Position numbers and translations under genes: made by a program. Under the pieces are notes generated by a model, which ran no database searches, was not told the origin of the DNA, and saw nothing but the letters and a program-made list of their open reading frames with translations. From Hypericum androsaemum (Eukaryota; Streptophyta; Magnoliopsida; Malpighiales; Hypericaceae), in the NCBI GenBank assembly GCA_963995505.1, contig OZ023189.1:3299155-3363154 (forward strand): a stretch of 64,000 nt of DNA, read 5' to 3'. This document shows, piece by piece, positions 23,673-36,921 of this stretch. Positions within the stretch are counted from its first letter, which is position 1. Every line of letters starts with the position of its first letter.

Positions 23673-25430
23673 TTATACGTATTTTAAATCACATACATCG
23701 GTGTGGATTAAATCCAACGGTTCCGTCCTTCGCTCAATCGAGTGGGAAGATGCTTTGGCGTACTTGGCCTCAACACAAGTCTCGCACTTATGTTTGTGAT
23801 CGATGTTAAACTTTGGTAGTAGGTCAAGTGATATTAGCCTTTGCAAAGACTTATAGTTCACATGACCCAGTCTACCATGCCACAAATATGACGAATCCCG
23901 AGAATAAGCAACCTTCACTTTCTCATTGGCCTTATCGGCAACATTCATTACATTATTGCTCGTGCTAGCCTTATTGGCGGCACCCACATCAATCTTATCA
24001 CTAGACTTTGCCTTGGGAGCTAAAGTCATTACACTCATCTTAAAAAGATTGTTGGTCAAGTAACCCTTGCCAACGAACATCCCTCCCTTGGACATGATGA
24101 CCTTGTCGGACTCGAACACAAGCCGAAAGCCCCTCTTGTTGAGCACCACTCCGGAGATAAGATTCTTTCGAATCTCGGGCACATGCAGCACATCAGTCAA
24201 GGTCAGCTCCTTGCCCGAGGTCATCTTCAGCATGACCGTCCCCTTGCCTTCAACCTTCGAGACTGCAGAATTTCCCATGTAGCAGTTCTCATCATCGACC
24301 GGTTGATAGGTCTTGAACATCCATTTGTTGGCACAAATGTGGCGGGTAGCCCCCGTGTCCACCCACCATTCCTTCGAGTTCCCACCCACGAGGTTCACCT
24401 CGGACACAACGGCCGTGAGGTGCATCTCATCGAGGTCGGAGCTCAAGCTAGCCTCCGCAATGTTAGCATTGGCGGGCTTCTTCTTCTTGCCCTTGCCTGG
24501 TCCTGCCGTCTTCTTACTCTCCGCGGCTAGACGTTTGTAGCAATCTTTGGCACGATGGCCGGTCTTGTTGCAAACAAAGCAGGCACCAGTAAAGCTCTTG
24601 TTCTGAGCATCTCCCTTGGTGTCATTTGAGCGTTTCCGCTTGTTCCCACGGGAGCTCCCCCCGGTCTCGACCACATTGGCCTTAGCAACCATGCCACTTG
24701 GTTTCTTATCAACCTTTCGGTTGTCTTGCTCGATGCGCAACCTTCGGATAAGGTCCTCGAGAGTCATCTTCTTCCTCTTGTGCTTGAGGTACATCTTGAA
24801 GTCCTTCCAAGATGGTGGTAATTTCTCAATTACCATCGCCACTTGGAGGGCATCATTGATGGCCATTTCCTCCGTTGCAAGATCATGAAAGATCAATTGC
24901 AACTCTTCGCATTGTTCCACAACGCTCTTTCCATCGACCATCCGATAGTCGTGGAAGCGCCCGGCCACAAATTTCTTTGCACCGGCGTCGTCAACTTTAT
25001 ATTTGTGCTCCAACGATTCCCAAAGATCCTTAGACGTTTCTTTGGTATAGTAGACGCCGTAAAGCGAATCGTCGAGAGAACCCAATATATAGTTGCGACA
25101 TAGGTAATCTTCATGAACCCATGCGCTGTGGATCGCAGTTTGATGCAGATCACTCACATTCTCTTTGGGTTTCTCTTCCTTGACATACCGGCTAAAGTTC
25201 AAGGCGGTCAAGTAGAACAACATTTTTTGTTGCCATCTCTTGAAATTTCCACTCTTGAACTTTTCCGGTTTCTCAAGATGAGAGTACGGCAGTGGCATTG
25301 GGTGTCTATGACCCGGCATTACGGCCTCAGCGCCGCTAGCCCTCACAACAGGAACCTCCTCGTTCAAGTTGTCGTTATCGGTGTTCGTCGCACCGGAGTT
25401 GTTGAGTGGGGGAGAGTTGTTATCAGCCAT
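23673..25430 (-). CDS. copia gag-protease-integrase N-terminal part (585 aa, ends at in-frame stop)
   Basis: The structural and early enzymatic part of the polyprotein. A gag (UBN2-type) domain with FKRWQQKMLFYLTALNF lies at about residues 60-230. A zinc knuckle CFVCNKTGHRAKDC is at 284-297. The aspartic protease motif WWVDTGATRHICA starts near 355. The GAG-pre-integrase/zinc-binding HHCC region (LWHGRLGHVNYKSL ... CETCVEAK) is near 530-565. The frame stops at taa (23673-23675), exactly where the related element 2 continues through the integrase with a glutamine codon. Downstream pol stays in the same frame, so this is one nonsense change and not a frameshift. Confidence 0.93.
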   Translation of the reverse strand: MADNNSPPLNNSGATNTDNDNLNEEVPVVRASGAEAVMPGHRHPMPLPYSHLEKPEKFKSGNFKRWQQKMLFYLTALNFSRYVKEEKPKENVSDLHQTAIHSAWVHEDYLCRNYILGSLDDSLYGVYYTKETSKDLWESLEHKYKVDDAGAKKFVAGRFHDYRMVDGKSVVEQCEELQLIFHDLATEEMAINDALQVAMVIEKLPPSWKDFKMYLKHKRKKMTLEDLIRRLRIEQDNRKVDKKPSGMVAKANVVETGGSSRGNKRKRSNDTKGDAQNKSFTGACFVCNKTGHRAKDCYKRLAAESKKTAGPGKGKKKKPANANIAEASLSSDLDEMHLTAVVSEVNLVGGNSKEWWVDTGATRHICANKWMFKTYQPVDDENCYMGNSAVSKVEGKGTVMLKMTSGKELTLTDVLHVPEIRKNLISGVVLNKRGFRLVFESDKVIMSKGGMFVGKGYLTNNLFKMSVMTLAPKAKSSDKIDVGAANKASTSNNVMNVADKANEKVKVAYSRDSSYLWHGRLGHVNYKSLQRLISLDLLPKFNIDHKHKCETCVEAKYAKASSHSIERRTEPLDLIHTDVCDLKYV

Positions 25431-25809
25431 CTAAAAAATATAGAATTTAGTAAGAAACCAGTTTCAACAATACCAATTAAACTAGTACTTAATTGGTTCG
25501 AACCCCACAATATTCTGCACTTTGAATGATCAGTAACGATCGTAACAGGTAAATACTTACCCCGAGCTACAAGATTATAATCAATTGGTGAAATAAATTA
25601 TAACGATAACTCTATTAATTATCTTACCAGTGAGCAAATACAATTAAAATTCAAAACTGCAACGTGAAAATTATTAATTGCATGAACAACCCAGTAGACA
25701 ATTAATCGTTCTCGAAAAGATGATTAAAGTACGTAGGCGAATCTTATATATATTTTTTTAAATAGTCACCATAATCTACTAATATTTATGAATAATAAGA
25801 GTTTAAGAT

Positions 25810-26868
25810 TGTTGAAACAAATATTAGTAAATAATGGTTTAATACGAGTATGCAAATATAAATCGTAAGCATATAAAGAGAAGAGTTTAGAGGTATGCTC
25901 ACAATCACACTTGTGAGTAAGTGTGTACAACCGTCTTCTTCGAGCTAGGGATTTCGGATGCAATCCTGGACGAGGCCACAGTTTTACCGTGTGCCCTTAA
26001 ACTCTTATTACCCGCCTATATGCTTCAGGCCTCCGTGGGTAAGAGAGTTCCCAAGGTACAACGCCCAACCTCGTGTACAAAGGAAGCACTTTCGTACACC
26101 TTTCGAACCTTTCGTAGCCTTAGAACTCCGACACAAATGAAAGTGAGAAATGCTATGCTATGGAGGGAGAAGTAGAGAGCTCAAGGAAGAGTGTGAGCTG
26201 GGATGATTTGGAATGAAGGAGGTGGGCTCCTTTTATAGGCAGCCTTGGACCTCCAACAGAGACTTTTTTGGGCCTAGGATCGCTACAACAAGTCCGGCCC
26301 AGTTCTAAAAAGATAAGGCCCTGGAACAATTCCCACAAACCCACAATCCCGCACCCGCACCCGAGCCCGGCCCGGTCCGGTCCGGGACGGGACGGGGCGG
26401 GGCGGGGCGCGCGCGCGTGCGTGCGTGCGTGCCGAGCCGAGCCGAGCCGGACGAACGGACGGACGGACGGCGCGAGAAGCCTCTCCCTTCTCCACCAGTT
26501 TACCCATGCTAGACTTCTAGTCCCTTATAAACTTGTCTCAGCATGGTGCGCTAACCAATGTGGGATTGTGCTTATTTTAATAACAACCATACCACTTTAA
26601 AGCCAATTTTTATTCACCCCGAGAATTGGATTTTCGCAAGTGTTATATATCGTTACGAAGCTCTATCAACGAGCTTCGTATTGACCTCACAAACACCCAA
26701 AATCAATTGGTGTGACCTTCAATTAAATTAGCTCAAAGTTGCCCACTAATTACTTAGTTATTATATTTAATTAGGATTCTCCCTCTAATTAAATATTTGG
26801 GCCAAAGCCCAATACACTCACTTGTATTGGGCCATCTCTTCCTTGGTTAATAAACCAATTCTCCAACA
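25810..26868 (-). repeat. 5' LTR of copia element 1 (1059 bp)
   Basis: Same sequence as 19412-20715 apart from scattered substitutions, a missing block of about 195 bp (equivalent of about 19861-20057) and a much shorter gagccc repeat. TATA-like ctataaaagg at 26229-26238 (- strand) is placed to drive the element. The first-order difference between the two LTRs is length, not base identity. Confidence 0.95.
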
Positions 26869-26873
26869 ATATA

Positions 26874-27784
26874 TATTATTTTTATTATTATATTATATTC
26901 AGAATTGAGCGCAGAATTATTGAAAGAACAATTTTACCAATGCTAATTTTTTCATTTGTAAGATTTGATTTCAAAACTTTCTTAAATGGAAATCAATCCC
27001 TTACCAATTAAACTAGACATCTTTTATCTTTGAGGAAAACATCTCTATCTAGTTAATTAAGTTTTTTGAGAAATAGTTAATTAAGTTGAAATCACTTGAT
27101 TTCCTCAACTTTTTTACCAACATTTCAATTAGTTGGTGCGTCGAACAATATTTTGTGGAATTCATAGACCTATTGGAATGCATCAATTCAGGATCTAAGT
27201 GCAATCAACTGCCCATTTTATTCTCTTTCGAGTCCGTGGGCGTCCGAATCCAACCAAAATTACTCCAATTGCTAGTTTTGATACATTACTCAAGTAGTGA
27301 CTTCTTCACTAATAGAAGCTAATTGTATTGGTAAGACATTTGGGAGATAATTCTAAATTTTATGAACAAAGTAGGCGCTATTAAAAAAATCATTTCAAAA
27401 ACCAAATTCTTGTTTGGTTATTCTGATCGAATCTCGTTGTTTTTGATAGTTGGTTGATGTTTTTTTTATCAAGGGTACAACTTACGGATCCTACTATTAA
27501 AATAATAATTGTATGAAAAAAAAAGCTACAAAAGTCCAATAGTCATATAAGTAACAGAGAAAAAAACAAAATCTCTCTTTCGAACTCCGAAAGAGAATTT
27601 TGCATTACAGCAACAAGAACGACATTCCAAAATGCACACATGTTACTACACGAGGAAAGAAAGTTGTGTGTCTGTTATTACAACCAAAATAGCACTTGCT
27701 TTAGCGAACACGAACACAGACGTAAAGTGACCAAAGAGGATAAGAATCTAGAGAGCAAGAGAACGTTCTCCCTTTTTCCTGAGT
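26874..27784. other. intergenic stretch and 3' flank of the SMYD4-like gene
   Basis: AT-rich, with no supported gene. The last 200 bases or so before 27785 probably hold the 3' untranslated region of the - strand gene. Short open frames at 27086-27322 and 27640-27834 have no recognisable content. Confidence 0.4.
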
Positions 27785-30700
27785 TTAGCAGTTGCGAGCA
27801 TCTCTTCTCAGGGCTTCCAGGTGTGGGAAAATAATGCATGCATGTTGACCATAGTACCGCGAGAATACATCATCTATCCGACTTATGGTACCCGCAAGAG
27901 AGAGGCTATGTTCACCCAAGGATTGTTGAATCGTTAGTAGTTTAACGAGTTCGTATGCGACAACAATGTGGTCAGCACCATAGAGAATTTCGAGAATCTG
28001 AAGTCGCATTCAAAACCAAAGAATCCTAGGTAAGATTCCATATGATAATATCTTATTGATGAGTGAAAATATTACGAAGAATTATGGATGATAGCAATTC
28101 TCGATTGTGGGATAGCATTAAGAAATAGGAATCCGTTTAGAATCGCTGGCGATCAAATCAAACACTTAACGGATTTTTGTTCAAACTTCTACCAACAGTC
28201 ATATGCTCCCCTCCCCCGTGCTTTCCTATTACTACTCTAAAGCAGAGTGTGACAATTTACCTTTATTGACCCCACACAGTGGTCTATTGCAGATTTGAAG
28301 TCTCCCGATAGACAAAATGCCTGTGCAAGAATGTCAAGACTCTGCAATCACACACCAAAAAAAAAAATCAAAGCAAACGCCGTTGCAATCAGATGGAAGT
28401 GTCACAAATAAGCAACCCAATCTTGCCAGATCAAAGATTTTTTTAAGGGAAAGAGCAGAAATAAAGAAGACCCATGTCTAGTTCCTATTGGGTACGATAG
28501 GAATTGAGAAGCAAGAGCTCACCTGTGCAATGCGTTTGTTATAATCATGTAGTGTCGATCTTAGAGCATTAAGAGCTTCCAGAGCAGCCAAAAGACTAGT
28601 ATTCGTAATCTTATTTGAAGCTATTGCATTCTGCAAGCTGCACAAAGTTCAGCCGAGTTAGAAAAGTATACCAACAGTCGTTCGGATCCAGGAAAACCAA
28701 AAAAAGCACCTTTCAATACAAGTCCAAGCTTTTTCCGCAGCTTCATGAGAAGATTCCAGATCGCGATTGCATCCACATTTTAAACAACATCCAGGTTGTA
28801 AATGAATCAAATCGCCAGTAATCAACCTATCAAGTTGCATAACCTGCCAAACTTTGAACTTCAATAGACAACCCTAACACGGTGAAAATTTTGGGAGACA
28901 AATCAATCCTATTTGGAAGTATCTGATTGCTTATCACAAGTTTATAGATATAGTACCTTCAGAATAGGAAGCAAGCCCTGCATTTTGGAAGACCTGGCAA
29001 TGTTCTTGAGCTTCCCTGATTCACATGATGCCTTGGTTCTATCCAAGACTACGCCAGCACAGTCAGAATTGATACATCGAAATGCGTTCAGGACCAGGTC
29101 AGACAGATTTAATGCTGAACAGCCACTGCACCGACAGTTAAACGAGTACTTATTTGCAAGAATCTTGACCCGATCATCGCAGTCCCATTCCCCCACCTGT
29201 AAAACACAACATTAAAACCACTCCAAGCAGCATCCAATTTCCTATCTAGGGTTCGAATACCCACAAGCGTGAAAGAGAAAGCATAGCAGTCGGGGAAGAA
29301 CAATCAGCAAAATGCAGAGGTACCCTTTCTTCATGCTCAAAAGAAAAACACCTGAGGTCCGTACGACAATTCCAGATGACATCCTGCGGCTGCGAATTCT
29401 GTTGCTCTGACAAAGAGAGTCCGCGAAAGGAAATATGCATGGATGTTTGGCTTACAGGAATGATTGAACATGCTGCCAGCAATATAAATAGCATGTCCCA
29501 CAGGAACCTGGATTGATACAGAACAAGAAATGCAGCTTACGGATATTAAGTATCTGAAGGAATCATATGATTGTACAAATCTATATTAGAGAATGCAATA
29601 AAAAAGTAATCTGTACTATAAATCGAGAGCAGCAGAAATTCAGTTCTCCAGTATTAACCTGCTCTTGAACACTTGTTGAGCCTGCAGCAGATTGAAGCTT
29701 TCCAAACCGATCCAGAGGATTATCAAAATCAAATGATTTCATCCTCACAATTGCCATGCAATTTATCCTGATCTGGCATAAAAGCAAAACTACCTGCATG
29801 CCAACATGAAAATAAAAATTCGTGATAAAATGAAACTAAGCAATAAAATAATAGGAATAAAATATCACTGAAAAATCTTGACTGGTTCTTCATACTGAGA
29901 TATTAAGAATGCAGATCTAGAACAAGCACATGTGCAGAGTAGAATTTTGTTAATAACTAGAAAAGCACAACAATAGAGATGATGCAAAACAAAAGACATG
30001 CCACGCTCACTCTGTTATCTTTGGTTGGCATTTGCCACATGATCATTCTGTAATCTTATGGAGAGTTTCACGTCGTTCTTCGAGGCCATTTGTGGTGTGG
30101 ACGTAAGAAAAGGAGGAGAAACACAGGTGGATGCGTAACGGTGCAGAAGATGCTTGATGGGAGTATGCAGGCTCATAAACATGACTGTAGTATAAGCTCG
30201 AGTGCAACCATATCGGATGCATTGGGGATCGACTTTATAGAGTGGTGTTCCTCCCAGTGTTCTTTCATGTGGCATCATCAAAGGAGGGGCATTATTTGGT
30301 AAACAAATGTCATGCGTGCAAGGAGGAAGCAGAGTTGGTGGAAAGTTGTCTATTTTGCGTGCAGGCGAGGACAAAATCTAGCTGATTGAGTGGGTTATTA
30401 TATTAGGAAGGGTATCAGGACAGAGCTTTGGGCTTGGAGTAGGTTCTGTGGCAAGCATAGGCTGAGTGGTAAAGAATCCATCAAAATTTTGATGCTTCTT
30501 GAGTGATTTGTAGGCAGAGAAATAGGAGTGTGTTTGATGGAGAGAGCAGACTCCTTTGTGATCCTGTGGATAGCTAGCACAGACTCGGAGAGGTTTTTTA
30601 AGAATTTGTTTGATTTTGCAGATCTCAGAGAAGAGGAGTGTGTTAGATTTTAAGAGTACATTCCCCTGGTGTTCTTTGTCAATGAACTTTTTCCTTGTCA

Positions 30701-33700
30701 AAAAGGAAAATAAGTACAGACATAAAGGTTCCTAAACTTTGAGAACTAAATTGAAAACATTCAAAAGATTCAAGCCATGAATGTCAACAGTGTAGAATGC
30801 GTTGCAATTTACTTCCCCTTGTCACGATTTTGAAGCATCATGCCCTTTGACGAGTCTGTGATTTCCCTTGTTTTATTTATCCAGAAAGCAAAACAATTTC
30901 CCGCAGATAAAAGTGGTTTCCAACATGTGCATGTAGGAAGAGTGTGACCATGTTGACTACTATTTATATTCATGAGAGAGGATAATAAGACACCTGTGAT
31001 AAGGATCCTCCATTAATTGGAAGTTCAAAGCCCTCAGAGTACTCAAGACAGCACAAGAGAACAATGGCGTATAGGTGCAGTTCCAATTTGTTTTCTGCAG
31101 TTATGTGGGAATAATTGTGAGAGAGTCCCTACAACAAAATAATTACAGAAATGAAATTCTCGCCTAAAACACAATCACGAGCATAATGACATTATCTGAA
31201 TCACGGGAGTTACCTGTGTTTCCTGAAACCATGATTGCATAGAACTCCTTCGTTGGTATCCTGATCTAGCAAGTATTCGACCTGCCAAAACAATATCAGG
31301 TGGAAATACTGCCGGCCACGATACACCTAAACATTCGTGTTTATGTTCAGGAAAGATATGATCATCTGAACCCATAATACTACATGAAGTGACCTCCGCG
31401 ATATATTCTTCAAGATTCTTCAAAGAGATCTCAGATATCTTGGCTTTTCTGAGATAGCTTTCATATGCTTCTCCTCCAGCTCGTATACTGCATTGCTGGG
31501 AGCAGTATAATGCAATGGAACACGAAGCACAGGGGACGATGTCAGCTGGTAATTCATTAAAACAATGATGACAGTGACTTTTCCGGCAACTTTTCAAAAT
31601 AATCTGCAAATAGATGATTTAGGTAAGACAGGAAGTTGTATCCAACTAGAGAAAAAGTGCTGGTTGCAAAGCCTTTTACCAAGTCGAATAACAAAATAAC
31701 ATAGTCGTGCTTGCATCTTAATGGGTGTAGCTCATGTGTCCTCAAATAAAAATGTAGGATACAGGATGTCACCTAAGATAAGAGTTGTGTGGAACAGCTA
31801 ACAATTTTCATACTTATGCTGAACCGATACATGATGAAACAGCATATTCACCATCAACAAAAGCAATGTGAAAAGTGGTGAATAAAATAAAGTCTGAAAT
31901 CTGAAGCACATCTTCCAACAGTCTGAATCTGAAGCACTTCACCATCAAAGAGGATGTATTCACACGTTGAACCACTGACCTACATACCAACAGTCGAATC
32001 TACTAAACTATAGAATGACTATATTTATTTATGCCAAAACATCTGGCAACAATTACCTCCAAATTCACATGTCTTGTAATATGATTAAACAAATTCACTG
32101 GAATTGGAACTAAAAACATCGTTAGAAAAAAGTGAAAAGCCATGCAATTAAATAAATATTACTGCCATTGCTGAAGAGCTTTGCCCTAGGACCATACCTT
32201 AGGGTGAAGCTAGGTTATTGCGCAAGCCATATGTCGAATAACAACGTAGGATACAACAACTTAACATAAAATGGATAAGATAAAGATTATTTGAGTATTT
32301 GTAAATAATGAAGACTCAAAAGAAGGAAATTGATATTACCGCAGCATGAGGTTCTTCAACATGTATAAGGGAAGCTTGGGGAATGTCACATGGTGCAACA
32401 ATGCCCCTCCCTTTTTTTGTGGTTGTGACAACAGATAACTTTATATTGAGAGGTTCACCTGCAAGGTGAAATTCAAGCAACAGAATTAATGGATGACCAG
32501 ATCGATCATTTCGATTGTAGAGTTCATAATCTCAGTTGGAGACCAACTATATGGTTTTCATCCATCTCCATCAAATTTCTAAAGCATGTAAAGTGCTAGT
32601 CTTCTGCCACAAACTGGCTAATCAAAATTTTCATGAAGAGTCATAGTTGGGGGTATATCTGCAAGCCATATTTCATCGACATATAAAACGAGTTTCCAAC
32701 CATTTCCATTTCTAGCATACTTATCATGACTATTCCTCCACGCTAAAAACCCAACAAGTAAAAGAAAGTTTTCAGAGGTACACCACTCCGTACATCCATA
32801 CATCAACAACCACCAATCTTATAAATGAAAAGCACATGACTGAGATATCCCATAAATTCAAGGTTGTGTTACATCATACATGCATTACCCAGTATTTCCA
32901 TGTGGTTATCATTCTTCTCTATTGCGTTAGTGGCTGTTCCTTTTTCCTGTTCCTGCAGTACTTTCAACTCACTTTCTATCTGTCTCTTCCCGGCCAAAGA
33001 CAACTCGACTGTTTTCGCGACATTTAAGTCATTCATTGCGTCTTTGGAGTTGCCAAGCAAAGAATTTGCCTTTGCTCTCCTGTACCAGGCCTGCAGTAAA
33101 TTTAGATATTAAAAAATCCGGTGCATATAAAGGAAGGGAAAACTAGACATCAATGATAGACGAACTTCCCAGAAAATTGGAAGTATGCATACTTGATTAA
33201 CGATCAGGATATTGATGTCAGTGAACCACAGATCATAAACTATTAGCATGATAGCAACATGAAAAACAAGATCCAGTCACCAAAGCGTATCAAATTTCCT
33301 TTATGCATCTGTCTTTTAAATGCTAGGGTATGAAAAGCCAGTGGGTAACTACTACAGATCATTGATATTAATCTACTTCTTCAGAGAGGGGTCCTATTTA
33401 TAACATGGTTAAAGAATGAACTAATGAAAACGAAATTCACCTTAGAGTAAGATGGAGAAATTTGAAGAGCCCGATTGCAATCTCGTAAACATTCCTTCAG
33501 AAGATCTATTTTCTAACACAAAAGAAAACAAGATCTCAATCAAACAGGTTATGCTAGAATAAAATGAATCAAATCCTATGAGCATGTAGGTACTTCTCCA
33601 CATGATGGTACTTGGTTCTAAAGATATGTAGCTTACTTCTTCCATTCACTGATAAGGAGTAAGTGATTCTACTCACTTGAAACAAAGAAGCTCTATTTGT

Positions 33701-34437
33701 ATAAAGTGTTGCTACAAGATTTTTGCCCATCTCCACAACATCTGTTGGAGCCACTCGCAGAGCCTGTTCAATAAAGAAAGGAAGACAGTGGGTTGAATTG
33801 TTTGTACAATAACTATGAAATCAGTTTTAGTGTCGTAAATTCCCAGTCCTTGGCACGACTTTTAAGTTCCTAAGCTCTTACAATTACAGGAACTCCAGCA
33901 TATAGTCCAGGATGTGAACAGGAAGATAGAATCCTACAACAACTAACACTGCTCAGCATCTTGCATGTCCGCAAACATGCATTGGATACAGCAAACACAA
34001 AGCAAAAAAATAATCCCAAATCATTATGTAGCATCATAAACACAAGACAATGAAGCAAACAGATGAAGAAACAACAAAAAGAATCAAGCGAACCTCGCAA
34101 TAGAGAGGCAAAGCAGCGGAACAATCTCCAGATGAGTAGAATCTGTTAGCCTTGCTCTTGAATTCCAAGGCATCTTCCTTATTCTTACCACAAAGAAGGC
34201 TTCTAGTCAAGTCTTCAACCATCTAGAGAATAAAACAATGTCATGTTACAAATAGCAATATGTCGAATAAGGTAAAAAATATAAACAGGGATGACACGAA
34301 AAAATTACTTGGTGGAAAAGGGGCAAGCTGCGGAGAAAAGTTAGAAAGGAAGAAGTGGTTGTGGGTAGATTCTCGGTGTCACCATCAGCCACCATCTGCT
34401 TCATATTTTCAGTAACCAGTGACTTCAACTTCTCCAT
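27785..34437 (-). CDS. SET/MYND/TPR protein, SMYD4-like (15 exons, 778 aa)
   Basis: Putative SET-domain methyltransferase of the SMYD4 type; the Arabidopsis counterpart is probably At1g33400 (TPR9), from memory. Exons on the - strand: 34309-34437, 34094-34222, 33677-33763, 33441-33512, 32889-33090, 32340-32458, 31214-31603, 30994-31128, 29659-29793, 29352-29507, 28957-29196, 28710-28843, 28523-28637, 28261-28341, 27785-27997. They sum to 2337 nt, exactly 779 codons. Start MEKLKSLVTENMKQMV. TPR-like helices (ALEFKSKANRFYSSGDCSAA ... NRALQISPSYSK ... AWYRRAKANSLLG) occupy about residues 50-150. The MYND finger in exon 7 has CHHC, CASC, YCSQQC and HKHEC. SET signatures are GSMFNHSCKPN and LELSYGP in exon 10, then a post-SET CRCSGC in exon 11. 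C-terminal TPR-like helices end ALRRDARNC. The NHSC motif is intact. Substrate unknown. Confidence 0.92.
29794..30993 (-). other. 1.2-kb intron of the SMYD4-like gene, possibly containing an old insertion
   Basis: The longest intron of the gene, between exons 8 and 9. Its middle (about 30060-30710) has a different composition and longer open frames (30015-30374 -, 30090-30302 +) than the other introns, suggesting an old transposon fragment. No diagnostic domain could be read. Confidence 0.35.
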
Positions 34438-36921
34438 AAGCTATGATTAGTACGACTCTTACTGTTACTTGAATATACTGCTGTTGGAGCTGGAATTACC
34501 AGAACTGAGAGAGGGGAAGAGAGATGAGGCAAGACTCCTTAGAAAGAGAAAGTTATTTGTACTCTGCATTGGATTAGGATGTTCTCACACAACTAAACCT
34601 AAAGAATGAAAAGATTCTGAATTGATATATGCTGCATGACGGCAGACCAATGCGTTGCAACAGGAGCATGCATAAATTGACATACCCTATTGACAGTATA
34701 AGCTATCGCTGGTCGTGTGAGACTGAGGTACTGAAGAGTACCTCAACTGTAGGATGATCTCGCCAGAATTGAATTGAGTAATAATCTGAACAAAATCCTA
34801 GTCACCCATTACTGTCTTCTCCGAAAGTCTATATATATGTCTGATCAGCAAACGTTTCATTAAGATGATGGTCTAAAGATAGCTCGCCAACACTAGCATG
34901 GAAGTAGTAGATAAATCATAAAAAGAAAAAGCAAGCGGAAAAAGAACAATTTAAAAGGGAAAAGGTCAAAGCATTGCGGTTTATATCATATCTGTCGTAA
35001 AAACAGAAAACTTAGATTAACCAAAAAATTCTGTTAACATCAATACTTCACCTTCGTATGCCATTCCTGCATTGCCAACCATTGACTTTCATATGTTTCA
35101 ACGCTTTTAACAAATGGTCAATATTTCTGTTAACTGTCAATCATGTTATGTAAGAAGCATTCGTCGTTCCAGGTAATTGCAATCATTGAATATACAGTCT
35201 TTTTCGTGGCTGATATTCATCCACAAACTAGTCAGTAGTCACCATCTTAGATATCACACAACTGGCTTCCCGTGTGTAACATTCTGTAACATAACTAAAT
35301 GAAACTCGAGTATGTTATGCTGTTGCCATCCTTCTCCAAAAAACATACGAAATCACGGACATTGGATGTTTGAAGATGGATAAGTCATCAATTTTCAGAC
35401 AACTAGTGTCCCGTTGAAATCTAGGTTCTTAGTCAGTCATTAAGACAAATTTCTTTTTGTGCCAATCATCCATGTCCAAGTCCAACCCATCAATTTCAAC
35501 AACAATGATTACTTCGTGATACAACTTATCTTCTTGTCATTCGTAACATTATAGTTACAATAGAACCAAACTGTATATAAATACAGTAAAGAGATTGGAA
35601 GACGTCGAAGGATAGAGAAGAAGACCATACTTACAGCGCGTATCTTGGGCTCACAGTTTCTCAACACGTAATTAATCGAGCTGCTCCGAAAATCTTTTCA
35701 TCCATCAGCATGAGCACGGTGCATTTTAGAGTCAATTCCAAAGGTAGCACCCCTCAGCAAGCATCAAACTCGGGTCGTAAGCTCCATTCCATAGCCTTTT
35801 TAACTTGAATCCCTGTAGGTGTTTTCAGCTAAGAGTTTAAAGAGGCACGTCAAGGGTTGTTTTCCTAGTTGGTTTCACTAAAATGGGATTATTTGTACAG
35901 AAAGTTGTCAACTAGATCTTTGCATGTTCATAAAATAAAGCTAATATTCATGCCATCACAAATAAACCAAACTCTTCTAGAACGATCAGCCACGTTCGAT
36001 GGGATATTTTGTGTGTAAGTTCTAAATGCCCTGTTTATCTGGGAGTCATCGGCATGCCATAAATGGAGAAATCGCAGATTCTTTCATTAGCAACTATAAC
36101 TCCATCCTGCATGACCCACCAAAGTGAAAATAAAGGAACAGTTACTTGTATAATTTATCTAAATGCACCATGAGCTTGAATTCAATCCAACGTTCATAGT
36201 TTGAGGAGAATGTTACTAGAAAAAGATAGCTAGGGGGTACCAGATGGTGTTTGGGCTATCTGAAGCTGCTTAATGTCCGAAATGCTAGCAAAATTCAACA
36301 AGAGATGAACCCAACTCTACGGATTAATGCAAATGATAGCTCTTTCAGGCAAGGAACATCAATCATTCCATTCATATCAAGGGGGTAGCATCATCATTAG
36401 TTAGGACCATTATTGTACGAGGAGCATGCGTGGAATATGTTTTGAGTCAAACATAACCTTAATCAGTACAGTATACAGAATATATATACTAATTAAACAC
36501 ATTGCTACCATGTAGCAGACTATTCGGGATAAATAACAGAAACATGCCAGGCACAAATCCGAGGACCTCATCAAGTGAATTAACACGACAAGTGGGAATT
36601 TACATTCAAGATAAAGCACATAGCAAAACACCTCATGAGCACACTGTAAGTAACAACCAATCAATCTATCCGGTACCCGAAACAAAGCACGGGCGGGTCT
36701 TTGACAATTGAATAGCAAAGCTACAAGATTAAAACGAAGACTGCAATCCCTAGATACCAATCCGCAACAAGTTCGAAGAAACGACGACTGGTGCTGTAAC
36801 TTGTACACAGGACTTAAGTTGTAGAAACTAAGTACCAAACCGCAATTTCGAATAGGGAACGGCCTTGTCTAACCCTAGGCATGACAGACAAACCCTAACT
36901 AAGAAAGTGCAAGTGGAGGAA
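34438..36921. other. intergenic region between the SMYD4-like and coiled-coil genes
   Basis: Contains the presumed promoter and 5' UTR of the SMYD4-like gene (just above 34437) and the 3' flank of the small gene at 36922. A 142-residue open frame at 36410-36838 (-) has cysteine-rich, hydrophobic, non-domain-like content and is probably untranslated 3' sequence. I see no other gene. Confidence 0.4.

Larger units (their letters stand above)
19407..26873 (-). mobile_element. Ty1/copia LTR retrotransposon, nearly intact (element 1)
   Basis: Two LTRs in the same orientation (19412-20715 and 25810-26868) enclose gag-pol on the - strand. The five bases atata flank the outside of both LTRs (19407-19411 and 26869-26873). 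LTRs begin TG and end CA in element sense (tgttggagaattgg ... tttcaaca). A polypurine tract tgtgggggat precedes the 3' LTR. The order gag, protease, integrase, reverse transcriptase, RNase H is that of copia. The LTRs are near identical where they align, which argues for a recent insertion. I could not find a canonical initiator-tRNA primer-binding site next to the 5' LTR (about 25790-25809). Confidence 0.95.

Noticed and set aside
30015..30374. 119-residue frame within the SMYD4-like intron
   Set aside because: Lies between two in-phase exons, with no recognisable domain; perhaps a transposon relic.
36410..36838. 142-residue - strand ORF as a gene
   Set aside because: Low-complexity hydrophobic/cysteine content, no domain, AT-rich, and placed where the 3' UTR of the coiled-coil gene is expected.
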